Shown in pieces: positions 1-6,062 of a stretch of 9,171 nt of DNA. The notes beneath the pieces were generated by a model. The model saw nothing but the letters and a program-made list of their open reading frames with translations, was not told the DNA's origin and made no database searches. The stretch comes from Prevotella sp. UBA1705 (GTDB lineage Bacteria > Bacteroidota > Bacteroidia > Bacteroidales > Bacteroidaceae): assembly GCA_002317385.1 (NCBI GenBank), contig DCJH01000021.1, positions 153,553 through 162,723 of the forward strand, in the 5' to 3' direction. The first letter of the stretch is position 1. Each line of letters opens with the position of its first letter. The position numbers and the translations under genes are program-made.

Positions 1-45
1 TCTGCTTGTAAGGCAGATGCTCTAAACCAGCTGAGCTAAACGCCC
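1..45 (-). tRNA. tRNA-Val (anticodon TAC), 5' part only
   Basis: On the minus strand the sequence begins GGGCGTT (acceptor 5' strand), then TA, a D arm with GCTC and AGCTGGTT, and a complete anticodon arm: TCTGC, loop CTTACAA, GCAGA. The anticodon TAC (positions 10 to 8) reads valine codons. The window edge cuts the gene right after the anticodon stem, so the variable loop, T arm and acceptor 3' strand are missing. The five anticodon-stem pairs are all Watson-Crick, so there is no sign of decay. A good promoter lies just upstream (67-98). Other tRNA genes may follow beyond the edge. Confidence 0.93.
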
Positions 46-66
46 GATTATCTCGGATTGCGGGTG

Positions 67-98
67 CAAAGATACAACATATCTTTCGTCCGACCAAA
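67..98 (-). promoter_or_regulatory. Bacteroidota-type promoter of the tRNA-Val gene
   Basis: The minus strand has TATCTTTG at 74-67, an exact fit to the TAnnTTTG -7 element used by the primary sigma factor of Bacteroidota. TTTG at 98-95 fits the -33 element, with 20 nt between the two boxes, which is the expected spacing. Transcription should start near position 60, giving a leader of about 15 nt before the mature tRNA 5' end at 45. This is the best promoter in the window and one of the reasons for assigning the phylum. Confidence 0.78.
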
Positions 99-712
99 TC
101 TTAGCAACACTTTTTTATGACTAACCCTAAAATAACCCTCCAAGAGCCTCCCTGACTGGGCTAAAAACACAAAAACAGTCACAAATATGTTGATTCAGCA
201 GGTCTAATATGAAGAATAAGACTGATCCGAAGCTGAGCGATGTAGGAAACCAAGCCGAAGATCCTGTTAAGTTATCCGATAAAACACAGTCCTTCAAACA
301 TGTAAAAATACTTCTGAAAAAAGACGCATGCACAAACCAATCGTTTTAGAAACGAATCCCATCGCTTTCTGATAGAAAACAGGGATATTTGGCCACAAAA
401 TAGTCCGTCTTACGAGGAAACGCAGCTTTCTCGTGGTCATAAGTACTTACTCGCCATACCAACTCATAGGAACCGCATCATGAAAAAGTAGGAAACACGC
501 TGTCTAAAAGGTACTATAGGGGATGCTTATAAATATCAAACAAACACATACCCCTGATTATCAACCATTTAAACAACGTCTCATTTTAAAGAATTTCGCA
601 CCAAATCTTTTCTATTTTGAAATACGCTCTGTATCTGAAAGATATGTTCAAAGTATTTCATAGAGATAAACCTGTATTTTCTTCATACCCAGGCACGATG
701 CCAAAAACACAA
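99..712. other. Intergenic stretch without a convincing gene
   Basis: This A/T-rich stretch of about 610 nt lies between the terminator of the OmpA-family gene and the tRNA-Val promoter. Open frames are short. The longest (127-333, minus strand, GTG start, 68 codons) has no recognisable motif and no promoter or ribosome site in front. I found no exact TAnnTTTG element on either strand. What it does hold are small inverted repeats: TCGTTT/AAACGA around 341-355, a bulged 8-pair hairpin at 412-434 (ACGAG-G-AAA, loop CGCAGC, TTTCTCGT), the palindrome AAGTACTT at 441-448, and a nested pair at 618-660 listed separately. It could hold a small RNA, a decayed gene or nothing functional. Confidence 0.6.
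618..660. repeat. Nested inverted repeat in intergenic DNA
   Basis: TGAAATAC (618-625) is matched perfectly by GTATTTCA (653-660). Inside it lies a second perfect pair, TATCT (632-636) and AGATA (640-644), around a GAA loop. As RNA this would give a two-tier hairpin with internal loops of 6 and 8 nt. The stems are A/T-rich, so stability is modest. No T-run follows on either strand, so a terminator is unlikely. It could belong to a small RNA or be a protein-binding site; no function can be assigned from sequence. Confidence 0.45.
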
Positions 713-747
713 TGAGGGGCTGTCATCATCAATGATAACAGCCCCTC
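703..747 (-). terminator. Rho-independent terminator of the OmpA-family gene, possibly bidirectional
   Basis: A perfect 10-bp stem, GAGGGGCTGT (714-723) with ACAGCCCCTC (738-747), encloses a 14-nt loop whose ATCAT and ATGAT can add further pairs. Read on the minus strand, the stem is followed almost at once by ATTGTGTTTTT, a T-rich tail. It lies about 50 nt after the stop codon of the OmpA-family gene. On the plus strand a T6 run follows at 755-760, seven nt past the stem, so it could also stop transcription coming from the intergenic side. Confidence 0.85.
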
Positions 748-797
748 AGCTATTGTTTTTTAGTCTGTCGCTTCTGTGAGAAGCGGTCTACAGAAGA

Positions 798-1955
798 TTA
801 CTCAGCAACCTGAACAGTAGCACGACGGTTGAATGAAACTGGAGACAGCTCATCAACGCCACCCTTACCTACGGTAGAGATGTTACCACGATCAACGCCC
901 ATCTTCACGAGCTCGTCAGCTACAGTAGCTGCACGACCCTCAGAGAGCTTCTGGTTCAACTCAGCAGTACCGGTAGCGCTATCAGCATAACCAGTAACGT
1001 TCAGCTTAGCACCATTCTCCTTAGCGTACTTAGCCAGAGCCTGTACGTTTACGAGATCTTTCTGAGAAGCGATGTTGGTACGGTTGATGTTGAAGAACAC
1101 AGAAACCGGAGTGTTCACAAACTCGCTAACAGCCTTAGGAGCCTCCTGCTTGTTTGCCTGCTCAGCGAGCAAGTTCTTCAGACGAGCGTTCTCAGCGTTA
1201 GCATCGTTGAGCTGAGCATTGAGAGCGTCGATCTGGCTCTGAGAGAGAGCCTTGATAGCGTCTACATCAGGCACCTTGTCCCAAGAAGCCTTGCCAAGGT
1301 TGAAGGTCAGACCAACCTCACCATAGAGGTTATTGTCCTTGCTCTTCCAACCACGCTTGCCATCACCAGCGGTCTGAACGCCGTCGAAATCCTCCTCAAG
1401 ACGGTTCCAGCCAGCCTCAAGATATACGTTGAGGTGACGGCTCAGACGCCAAGAAGACTGCAAACCAGCGCTCAGCTGCATAGCATAGAGGTTGTCGCTC
1501 ATGTTGCGAGAAACACCACCACCTACGAAAGGAATCAGGTTCCAAACGCGAGTAGGATTGTAACCACACAGAAGGTTGCTCAGGTTGAACATGATGTGCT
1601 CGTTCAAAGTCCAACGGTCGAACTTAGTAGGAGTGCCACTGGTCATACCGATGGCCTTGCCCTGCCAAGCCTGCAGCTTGGTACGAAGACCGAGACCCGG
1701 TGTGAACCACTTACCTATAGCCAAAGCACCGCCAAAAGTGCGACGCTCGCTGCTGAAGAGACCCAGATCCTTGTGAGTAGCACCCTGATACTCCTGGTTT
1801 GAATACCAAGCATTCCAATCACCACCAACCTGAATAAACCAGTTGCTCCAGAAAGAGTTGGTTGCAACGCTGTACTTCTGTACAGGCTCAGTTTCCTGAG
1901 CCACTGAACTCAAAGATACGCCAGCAAAAGCCAGCGCGATTAACATTTTTTTCAT
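798..1955 (-). CDS. OmpA-family outer-membrane protein (beta-barrel plus peptidoglycan-binding domain)
   Basis: A 385-residue protein that probably ties the outer membrane to peptidoglycan. I chose the ATG at 1955 rather than the in-frame ATG at 2003. It opens with a standard signal peptide (MKKMLIALAFAGVSLSSVA, cleavage expected before Gln20), whereas the 16 extra residues do not resemble one and would start almost at the predicted transcription start. Residues 30-222 are rich in alternating aromatic and polar residues and glycine (GGALAIGKWF, IPFVGGGVSR, YGEVGLTFNL), as in an 8-strand OmpA-type barrel. Residues 228-270 are a probable coiled-coil linker (LNAQLNDANAENARLKNLL). Residues 283-385 are the OmpA C-terminal domain, with TGYADS (Asp325), LSEGRAATV (Arg341) and NRRA (376-379) matching the peptidoglycan-binding signature. 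It resembles the abundant OmpA-type proteins of Bacteroidales such as Omp40/41 of Porphyromonas gingivalis. It is monocistronic, with its own promoter and terminator. Confidence 0.95.
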   Translation of the reverse strand: MKKMLIALAFAGVSLSSVAQETEPVQKYSVATNSFWSNWFIQVGGDWNAWYSNQEYQGATHKDLGLFSSERRTFGGALAIGKWFTPGLGLRTKLQAWQGKAIGMTSGTPTKFDRWTLNEHIMFNLSNLLCGYNPTRVWNLIPFVGGGVSRNMSDNLYAMQLSAGLQSSWRLSRHLNVYLEAGWNRLEEDFDGVQTAGDGKRGWKSKDNNLYGEVGLTFNLGKASWDKVPDVDAIKALSQSQIDALNAQLNDANAENARLKNLLAEQANKQEAPKAVSEFVNTPVSVFFNINRTNIASQKDLVNVQALAKYAKENGAKLNVTGYADSATGTAELNQKLSEGRAATVADELVKMGVDRGNISTVGKGGVDELSPVSFNRRATVQVAE

Positions 1956-2007
1956 ACTTATATATTTGTATAAAAGGTGAGCAATGAGTCCGCAGATGTG
2001 CAAACCA

Positions 2008-2022
2008 TTGCGAAATTCGCAA
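2008..2022. promoter_or_regulatory. Palindrome at the expected transcription start of the OmpA-family gene
   Basis: TTGCGAA-A-TTCGCAA is a perfect 7+7 inverted repeat with a one-base centre. It directly abuts the -7 element at 2023-2030, so it covers the likely transcription start near 2016. The position suits an operator for a dimeric repressor. As RNA it could only form a 5-bp hairpin, and only if transcription starts upstream of it. No regulator is encoded nearby, so the role is an inference. Confidence 0.45.
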
Positions 2023-2030
2023 CAAAGTTA
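2023..2030 (-). promoter_or_regulatory. -7 element of the OmpA-family gene promoter
   Basis: TAACTTTG on the minus strand fits TAnnTTTG exactly and lies 68 nt before the chosen start codon. No TTTG is found at the ideal -33 position (around 2050-2054), where the sequence is A/T-rich. The leader of about 60 nt is A/T-rich before the ATG (ATACAAATATATAAGT), which is common in strongly expressed Bacteroidota genes. The gap from the mutL stop to this element is about 100 nt and shows no strong terminator, so some read-through from mutL is possible. Confidence 0.55.
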
Positions 2031-2131
2031 CTAATATTTTCTAAACGCTATCGTTTTATAACCAAAAATTTTGCTAATTTATGTCTAAAAAAGTGCTATT
2101 TGACTGTTTTTTTAACAATATCGACTGTAAA

Positions 2132-4000
2132 TCATCCTAACATTTGTTCAATATCCTGTTGTTTGAGGATAAACAGCACCGACTTACCCGAGGGAGTATA
2201 ATTAACATTTGAGCATCTGAAAAGGCCATTGACAATGTTTTCCATCTCCTCATTACTGAGCACCTGACCGTATGGGATGGCTGCAGCACGGGCCATACTC
2301 AATGCAAGGGAATCATTGATATCCCTGGCAGCAGAGACTCCTTTCTCCTCTGCATCAGCCAGCATCTCCCTCACCAACCGTGGTGCATCGATGCCCTCCA
2401 GGCCTTCGGGAGTGGCGTTCAGGGCAAAGGTGTTTCCGCCAAGGTCGGTCAAATCAAATCCCATGGAGGCAATCTCGTCGTACATCTTGTCGTAGATGGC
2501 CCGCTCCTGGACGCTCAGTTGCAGAGTCTCGGGGAACAAAACCTTCTGCGAATGAATCTTTCGCTGCTCAAGCCGACGCTGGTACTCCTCAAAGAGAATG
2601 CGGATGTGGGCTCGGTGCTGGTCCACAATCATCAGGCCAGACTTCACTGCCGTCATGATATATTTCCCCTTATATTGATAATGTACGGGCGACTTCTCCT
2701 CTATCAGCGTACCGGCCTGCTCGTCTGGCTCATCCTGGAAGAACGTGGCATGTGACGGTTTCTCCTCGGTCTCCAGTCCTTCATACAACTGCTGCCACTG
2801 GTCGGGCACACGCGACCGGATGATGGACGCATCGACATCATGGTGCTGCCCCATCTTGCTGGTATGCTCCACGGTCTTGACCGACGGCGATGAGAAAGGA
2901 TTATACTGCGGATTATAGTCAAATCCAGGCATCTGGGCAGCCCCATTGTCGGGATTGAACACAGGAATGTCGGGCTTTCCCTCATTGTCAAACTCCAAGG
3001 TAGAGACATTGTTGAACATACCCACGGCATCTTTGACCGATGCTGTGAGAATCTGCCAAATGGCCTGTTCGTTCTCAAACTTAATCTCCGTCTTGGTGGG
3101 ATGGATATTCACATCGATATCCTTGGGGTCGACATCGAAATAGAGAAAGTAGGGAATCTGGTCGCCCTGCGGCACCAATCGCTCATAGGCCGACATCACT
3201 GCCTTGTGGAAATAGGAGTGACGCATGTAGCGCCCGTTGACAAAGAAGAACTGATTGGCACCTTTCTTCTTAGCCGACTCCGGTTTGCCCACAAATCCGT
3301 GGATGCCACAGACCGACGTTTCCAGTTCCACCGGCAGCAGGTCTTGGTTGATTCGCTTGCCGAAAACGTCTACAATTCGCTTGCGCAGCCCCCCTGCTTT
3401 GAGGTTGTACATCTCCGAACCGTTGCTCAGGAAGGTGAACGAGACATCGGGATAAACCAATACAATTCGCTCGAAAGCAGAGATGATATTATTGAGTTCG
3501 GTGGAATTCGACTTCAAGAACTTACGCCTGGCCGGTACGTTGAAGAAGAGATTCTCTATCAGAAAATTAGAACCCACGGGGCAGGCACAGGGTTCCTGAC
3601 CAGTGAACTTGGAGCCGGCAATAGACAGATGGGTACCCAGCTCATCGCCTTCCATGCGGGTTTTGAGCTCCACCTGAGCCACAGCGGCTATCGAAGCCAA
3701 TGCTTCGCCACGGAATCCCATGGTGCGAAGATTGAATAAATCGTCGGCAAGGCGGATCTTCGAGGTGGCATGACGCTCAAAAGAGAGTCGGGCGTCGATC
3801 TCCGACATACCTTTGCCGTCATCTATCACCTGTATAGATGTACGCCCGGCATCCACGACCAGTACATCGATATGGTGCGCACCGGCATCGATGGCGTTCT
3901 CCACCAGTTCCTTAATCACTGATGCAGGACGCTGAATCACCTCGCCAGCCGCTATCTGATTGGCCACAGAGTCGGGTAAAAGTTGTATGATATCGCTCAT
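2132..4000 (-). CDS. mutL: DNA mismatch repair protein MutL
   Basis: A complete 622-residue MutL, the ATP-dependent coordinator that links mismatch recognition by MutS to strand removal. The N-terminal GHKL ATPase is intact: ELVENAIDAGA (Glu31 general base, Asn35 for Mg), DDGKGM (60-65), RHATSKI (76-82), GFRGEAL (95-101), NVPARRKF (154-161) and DVNIHPTK (296-303, lysine finger). A low-complexity linker (about 335-435) leads to the C-terminal dimerisation domain. There QKVLFP (485-490) fits the sliding-clamp motif Qxx[LI]xP, at the place where other MutLs carry it. The endonuclease motif DQHA(x)2E(x)4E is replaced by DQHRAHIRILFEE (460-472), and the CPHGRP motif by TPSGKS (601-606). The protein therefore probably lacks nicking activity. 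Its ATG overlaps the stop of the upstream small gene by 4 nt (ATGA), so translation is probably coupled. Confidence 0.97.
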   Translation of the reverse strand: MSDIIQLLPDSVANQIAAGEVIQRPASVIKELVENAIDAGAHHIDVLVVDAGRTSIQVIDDGKGMSEIDARLSFERHATSKIRLADDLFNLRTMGFRGEALASIAAVAQVELKTRMEGDELGTHLSIAGSKFTGQEPCACPVGSNFLIENLFFNVPARRKFLKSNSTELNNIISAFERIVLVYPDVSFTFLSNGSEMYNLKAGGLRKRIVDVFGKRINQDLLPVELETSVCGIHGFVGKPESAKKKGANQFFFVNGRYMRHSYFHKAVMSAYERLVPQGDQIPYFLYFDVDPKDIDVNIHPTKTEIKFENEQAIWQILTASVKDAVGMFNNVSTLEFDNEGKPDIPVFNPDNGAAQMPGFDYNPQYNPFSSPSVKTVEHTSKMGQHHDVDASIIRSRVPDQWQQLYEGLETEEKPSHATFFQDEPDEQAGTLIEEKSPVHYQYKGKYIMTAVKSGLMIVDQHRAHIRILFEEYQRRLEQRKIHSQKVLFPETLQLSVQERAIYDKMYDEIASMGFDLTDLGGNTFALNATPEGLEGIDAPRLVREMLADAEEKGVSAARDINDSLALSMARAAAIPYGQVLSNEEMENIVNGLFRCSNVNYTPSGKSVLFILKQQDIEQMLG

Positions 4001-4299
4001 AAAATCAATAACAAACCTACAATGATCACTACAATCAGCATCACCACCAGACCGATGCCAGAGGTGAAAGAAAACAATCCCTGGCTCACCCTGCGGCGAT
4101 GCTGGTCTACAAAACGGAGGCTCTCAGAGTCGGCGAAAGGCTTCGACTCCTTTTCATCAGTTCTTTCTGCCGTCTGCTCCAACCCCAGTTCCTCCCTGGC
4201 CCGACGCTCCAGTTGGTCGAGTCGCTCCCTCCGTTCATCCGAATAGATCATCTCATGATGGAACCTGCGGGGTTTGCGAGTCTGAAACAACAGGTTCAT
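3997..4299 (-). CDS. Small protein with a C-terminal membrane anchor, unknown function
   Basis: A 100-residue protein I cannot assign to a named family. The first 70 residues are strongly charged and rich in arginine and glutamate (RKPRRFHHEMIYSDERRERL, then a probable helix DQLERRAREELG). Residues 80-100 (GIGLVVMLIVVIIVGLLLIL) form one hydrophobic helix that runs to the very C-terminus. There is no N-terminal signal, so it should be tail-anchored in the inner membrane with the charged part in the cytoplasm. It starts 2 nt after the stop of the OstA-like gene, with a purine-rich AAAGGGG before the ATG. It ends in a 4-nt ATGA overlap with mutL. This tight packing and the clear anchor argue that it is a real gene. 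My impression that similar small proteins occur at this position in other Bacteroidales is recalled, not checked. Confidence 0.85.
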   Translation of the reverse strand: MNLLFQTRKPRRFHHEMIYSDERRERLDQLERRAREELGLEQTAERTDEKESKPFADSESLRFVDQHRRRVSQGLFSFTSGIGLVVMLIVVIIVGLLLIL

Positions 4300-4301
4300 C
4301 C

Positions 4302-6062
4302 CTACCCCTTTCGTTTAGGTTCAGGCTTCGATGGCTGCGGCGGAGCCTTGGGCGCAGCCTCCTTCACGTTGATCTGTTGCAGTGGAGCAGCATGGCGTAC
4401 AATATTCTTCAGTTCAGTGCCCTCGCCCTTTCCACGCCAGTTGAACACGTCGTCCTTGTTCTTCGGACGGATATAGTCGAACCACGCAAAGGTGTCCAAC
4501 TTGAGCTGCGAGGGTGGAATCTGCGACATGGGATAGAGCGTTCCCTGAGCCTTGGGCATCCAGATACGCTCCAGTTTGCGTTGTGGAGACATATACATCT
4601 TCATGGTATCGGTCTCCACATAGTTCAGTCCAATGAGCGAACTATCCTTATCGTCCACTGGGAAATAGATAGCCCTCACATTGCTCACGGCATCGCTCCG
4701 ACGGATTTTGCCATCCTTGAAGTAGGCAAACATTTCGCGCGAGGATATCTGATTGTAGTGCGCACTGTCGGGCATGAGCTCGATAGACATAGCCTGCCCC
4801 AGCACATGGGCCTCGCGAATGGTGCTGTCGTTCATGAAGAGTTTGATGACCTCGCCCACCAACTGGCGCCCGGTGTTCCATACGATGGGCTCCTCGTACA
4901 TTGTAAGGCAGGAGTCCTTGGAGTTGAACACCATCGAGTCGCACACGGCCTGGATATCGGATCGATAGGTCCTCACCTTGCGATAGCAGTGCACCTTGCG
5001 GTACATGGAGTCGGTATTGAGGAAGAACGTCTCGATGCGCATGGTGTCAGAGTGCAGGTAGAGCGTGTCTTTCTGCGAATAATCCTTCACCAGAGCCCGC
5101 TTGGTGGCATAGCCGGTGCCGGTCTTCTCATTGTAGACCACCTCCCCACAGGTCAGTGTATTCTTATTCTTCTTATCCACATAGACCACGTTGCCTACGC
5201 CTTTATTGCTGCCGGTCTGACTATTATATAATAAGGTGTCGGCCGTAATAGTTTTCTGTTTGTCCACCACCGTAGAGCGTCCGTACATCTCCGCCTTGTC
5301 GCTATGGGTGTTGAAATAGGCGTCGGTGGTCGTAATCGTGCTGCCCTCGCTATGGATTATCGACGGTCCGAGTTTGCCCTTACCCTTGTTGTCGGTGTAC
5401 ATGCCCACCACATGGGCCCGAGATTTGCCCGTGTCGTAGTACAAGGTATCGGTCGACACCCGGTTTTTCGGTGTCTGAAGCTGTACGTCGAGGTTAAACT
5501 TTGCCAGTCGACTGCTGGTGTGATACTCCCCCCAGTCGGAGCTCAATCGGGTCTTTCCGTCGATGAGCCGGCCGCCGTTGAAGAAGTAGGCATACTCATA
5601 GAGCCTGTCATAGTTGAGACTATCGGTATAGAGCGTCTGCCCACGGTGCTTCAACACCACGTTCTGGCGGGCCTCAAGCATCTGTGCCTGACCATCGTAC
5701 CAGGCGCGGTCACAAGCCAGATTCAGCGTGTCGCCCTGACGGAACCTCACATGTCCGAAGGCGCGCACCGAATTAGAGGCTTGGAAGAAATAGGCGGAGT
5801 CGCAGGTGAGATGAGCCCCTTTATGGCGGAAAGACACATGCCCTTTCACAATCTGGGCTTCGGGGTTGGGGCCATAGACATCATACCGCAGCTCATCGGC
5901 ATGGATGAGGTAGACCTTGCTGTCTGCCACGCGCTTGCGTCCCTTCTGTCGGGCGGCATTGAGCAGGCCAAGGACAAAGAGGCATAGAATCATCGTCAGG
6001 ATAACTCTATGCCCTATGCTGAATGCGTTTGTCAAAGCGTTCTTAATCTGTCGACTTGTCAT
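4302..6062 (-). CDS. OstA-like (LptA/LptD N-domain fold) membrane-anchored protein
   Basis: A 586-residue protein with one hydrophobic segment near the N-terminus (about 19-37, HRVILTMILCLFVLGLLNAA), either an uncleaved anchor or a signal. From about residue 48 it carries repeated beta-strand units of the OstA/LptA type: YLIHADELRYDVY, VKGHVSFRHKGAHLTCDSAY, FGHVRFRQGDTLNLACDRAW, ARQNVVLKHRGQTLYTDSLN, then further units such as STDTLYYD and TADTLLYN. This fold builds the hydrophobic groove that carries lipopolysaccharide across the periplasm. It is much longer than LptA (about 185 residues in Escherichia coli) and lacks the C-terminal barrel of LptD, so it is best called OstA-like. The last 20 residues are rich in proline and lysine (PKAPPQPSKPEPKRKG). 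Its ATG overlaps the SurA-like stop by 4 nt (ATGA), which suits a shared role in outer-membrane assembly. The lipopolysaccharide role is inferred from the family. Confidence 0.88.
   Translation of the reverse strand: MTSRQIKNALTNAFSIGHRVILTMILCLFVLGLLNAARQKGRKRVADSKVYLIHADELRYDVYGPNPEAQIVKGHVSFRHKGAHLTCDSAYFFQASNSVRAFGHVRFRQGDTLNLACDRAWYDGQAQMLEARQNVVLKHRGQTLYTDSLNYDRLYEYAYFFNGGRLIDGKTRLSSDWGEYHTSSRLAKFNLDVQLQTPKNRVSTDTLYYDTGKSRAHVVGMYTDNKGKGKLGPSIIHSEGSTITTTDAYFNTHSDKAEMYGRSTVVDKQKTITADTLLYNSQTGSNKGVGNVVYVDKKNKNTLTCGEVVYNEKTGTGYATKRALVKDYSQKDTLYLHSDTMRIETFFLNTDSMYRKVHCYRKVRTYRSDIQAVCDSMVFNSKDSCLTMYEEPIVWNTGRQLVGEVIKLFMNDSTIREAHVLGQAMSIELMPDSAHYNQISSREMFAYFKDGKIRRSDAVSNVRAIYFPVDDKDSSLIGLNYVETDTMKMYMSPQRKLERIWMPKAQGTLYPMSQIPPSQLKLDTFAWFDYIRPKNKDDVFNWRGKGEGTELKNIVRHAAPLQQINVKEAAPKAPPQPSKPEPKRKG

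Noticed and set aside
1..98. Integration site at the tRNA-Val gene.
   Set aside because: The 3' end of the tRNA, where integrases normally act, is outside the window, and no integrase or repeated tRNA end is visible.
127..333. A 68-codon open frame on the minus strand with a GTG start.
   Set aside because: No promoter, ribosome site or recognisable motif; composition looks like translated A/T-rich intergenic DNA.
1956..2003. Extended N-terminus of the OmpA-family protein from the ATG at 2003.
   Set aside because: It would add 16 residues before a textbook signal peptide and leave almost no leader after the predicted transcription start; the ATG at 1955 fits better.
2102..2128. Possible terminator after mutL, with GACTGT repeated at 2102-2107 and 2123-2128.
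   Set aside because: The copies are direct, not inverted, and only a 4-bp A-loop hairpin can form; not enough for a terminator.
3101..3739. A 212-codon plus-strand open frame antisense to mutL.
   Set aside because: It lies wholly opposite clear MutL ATPase motifs and its protein has no family character; it is a shadow of the real frame.
4377..5231. A 284-codon plus-strand open frame antisense to the OstA-like gene, with another at 5304-5987.
   Set aside because: Rich in His, Val, Gly and Leu, as expected from the reverse reading of real codons; no start signals and no known motif.
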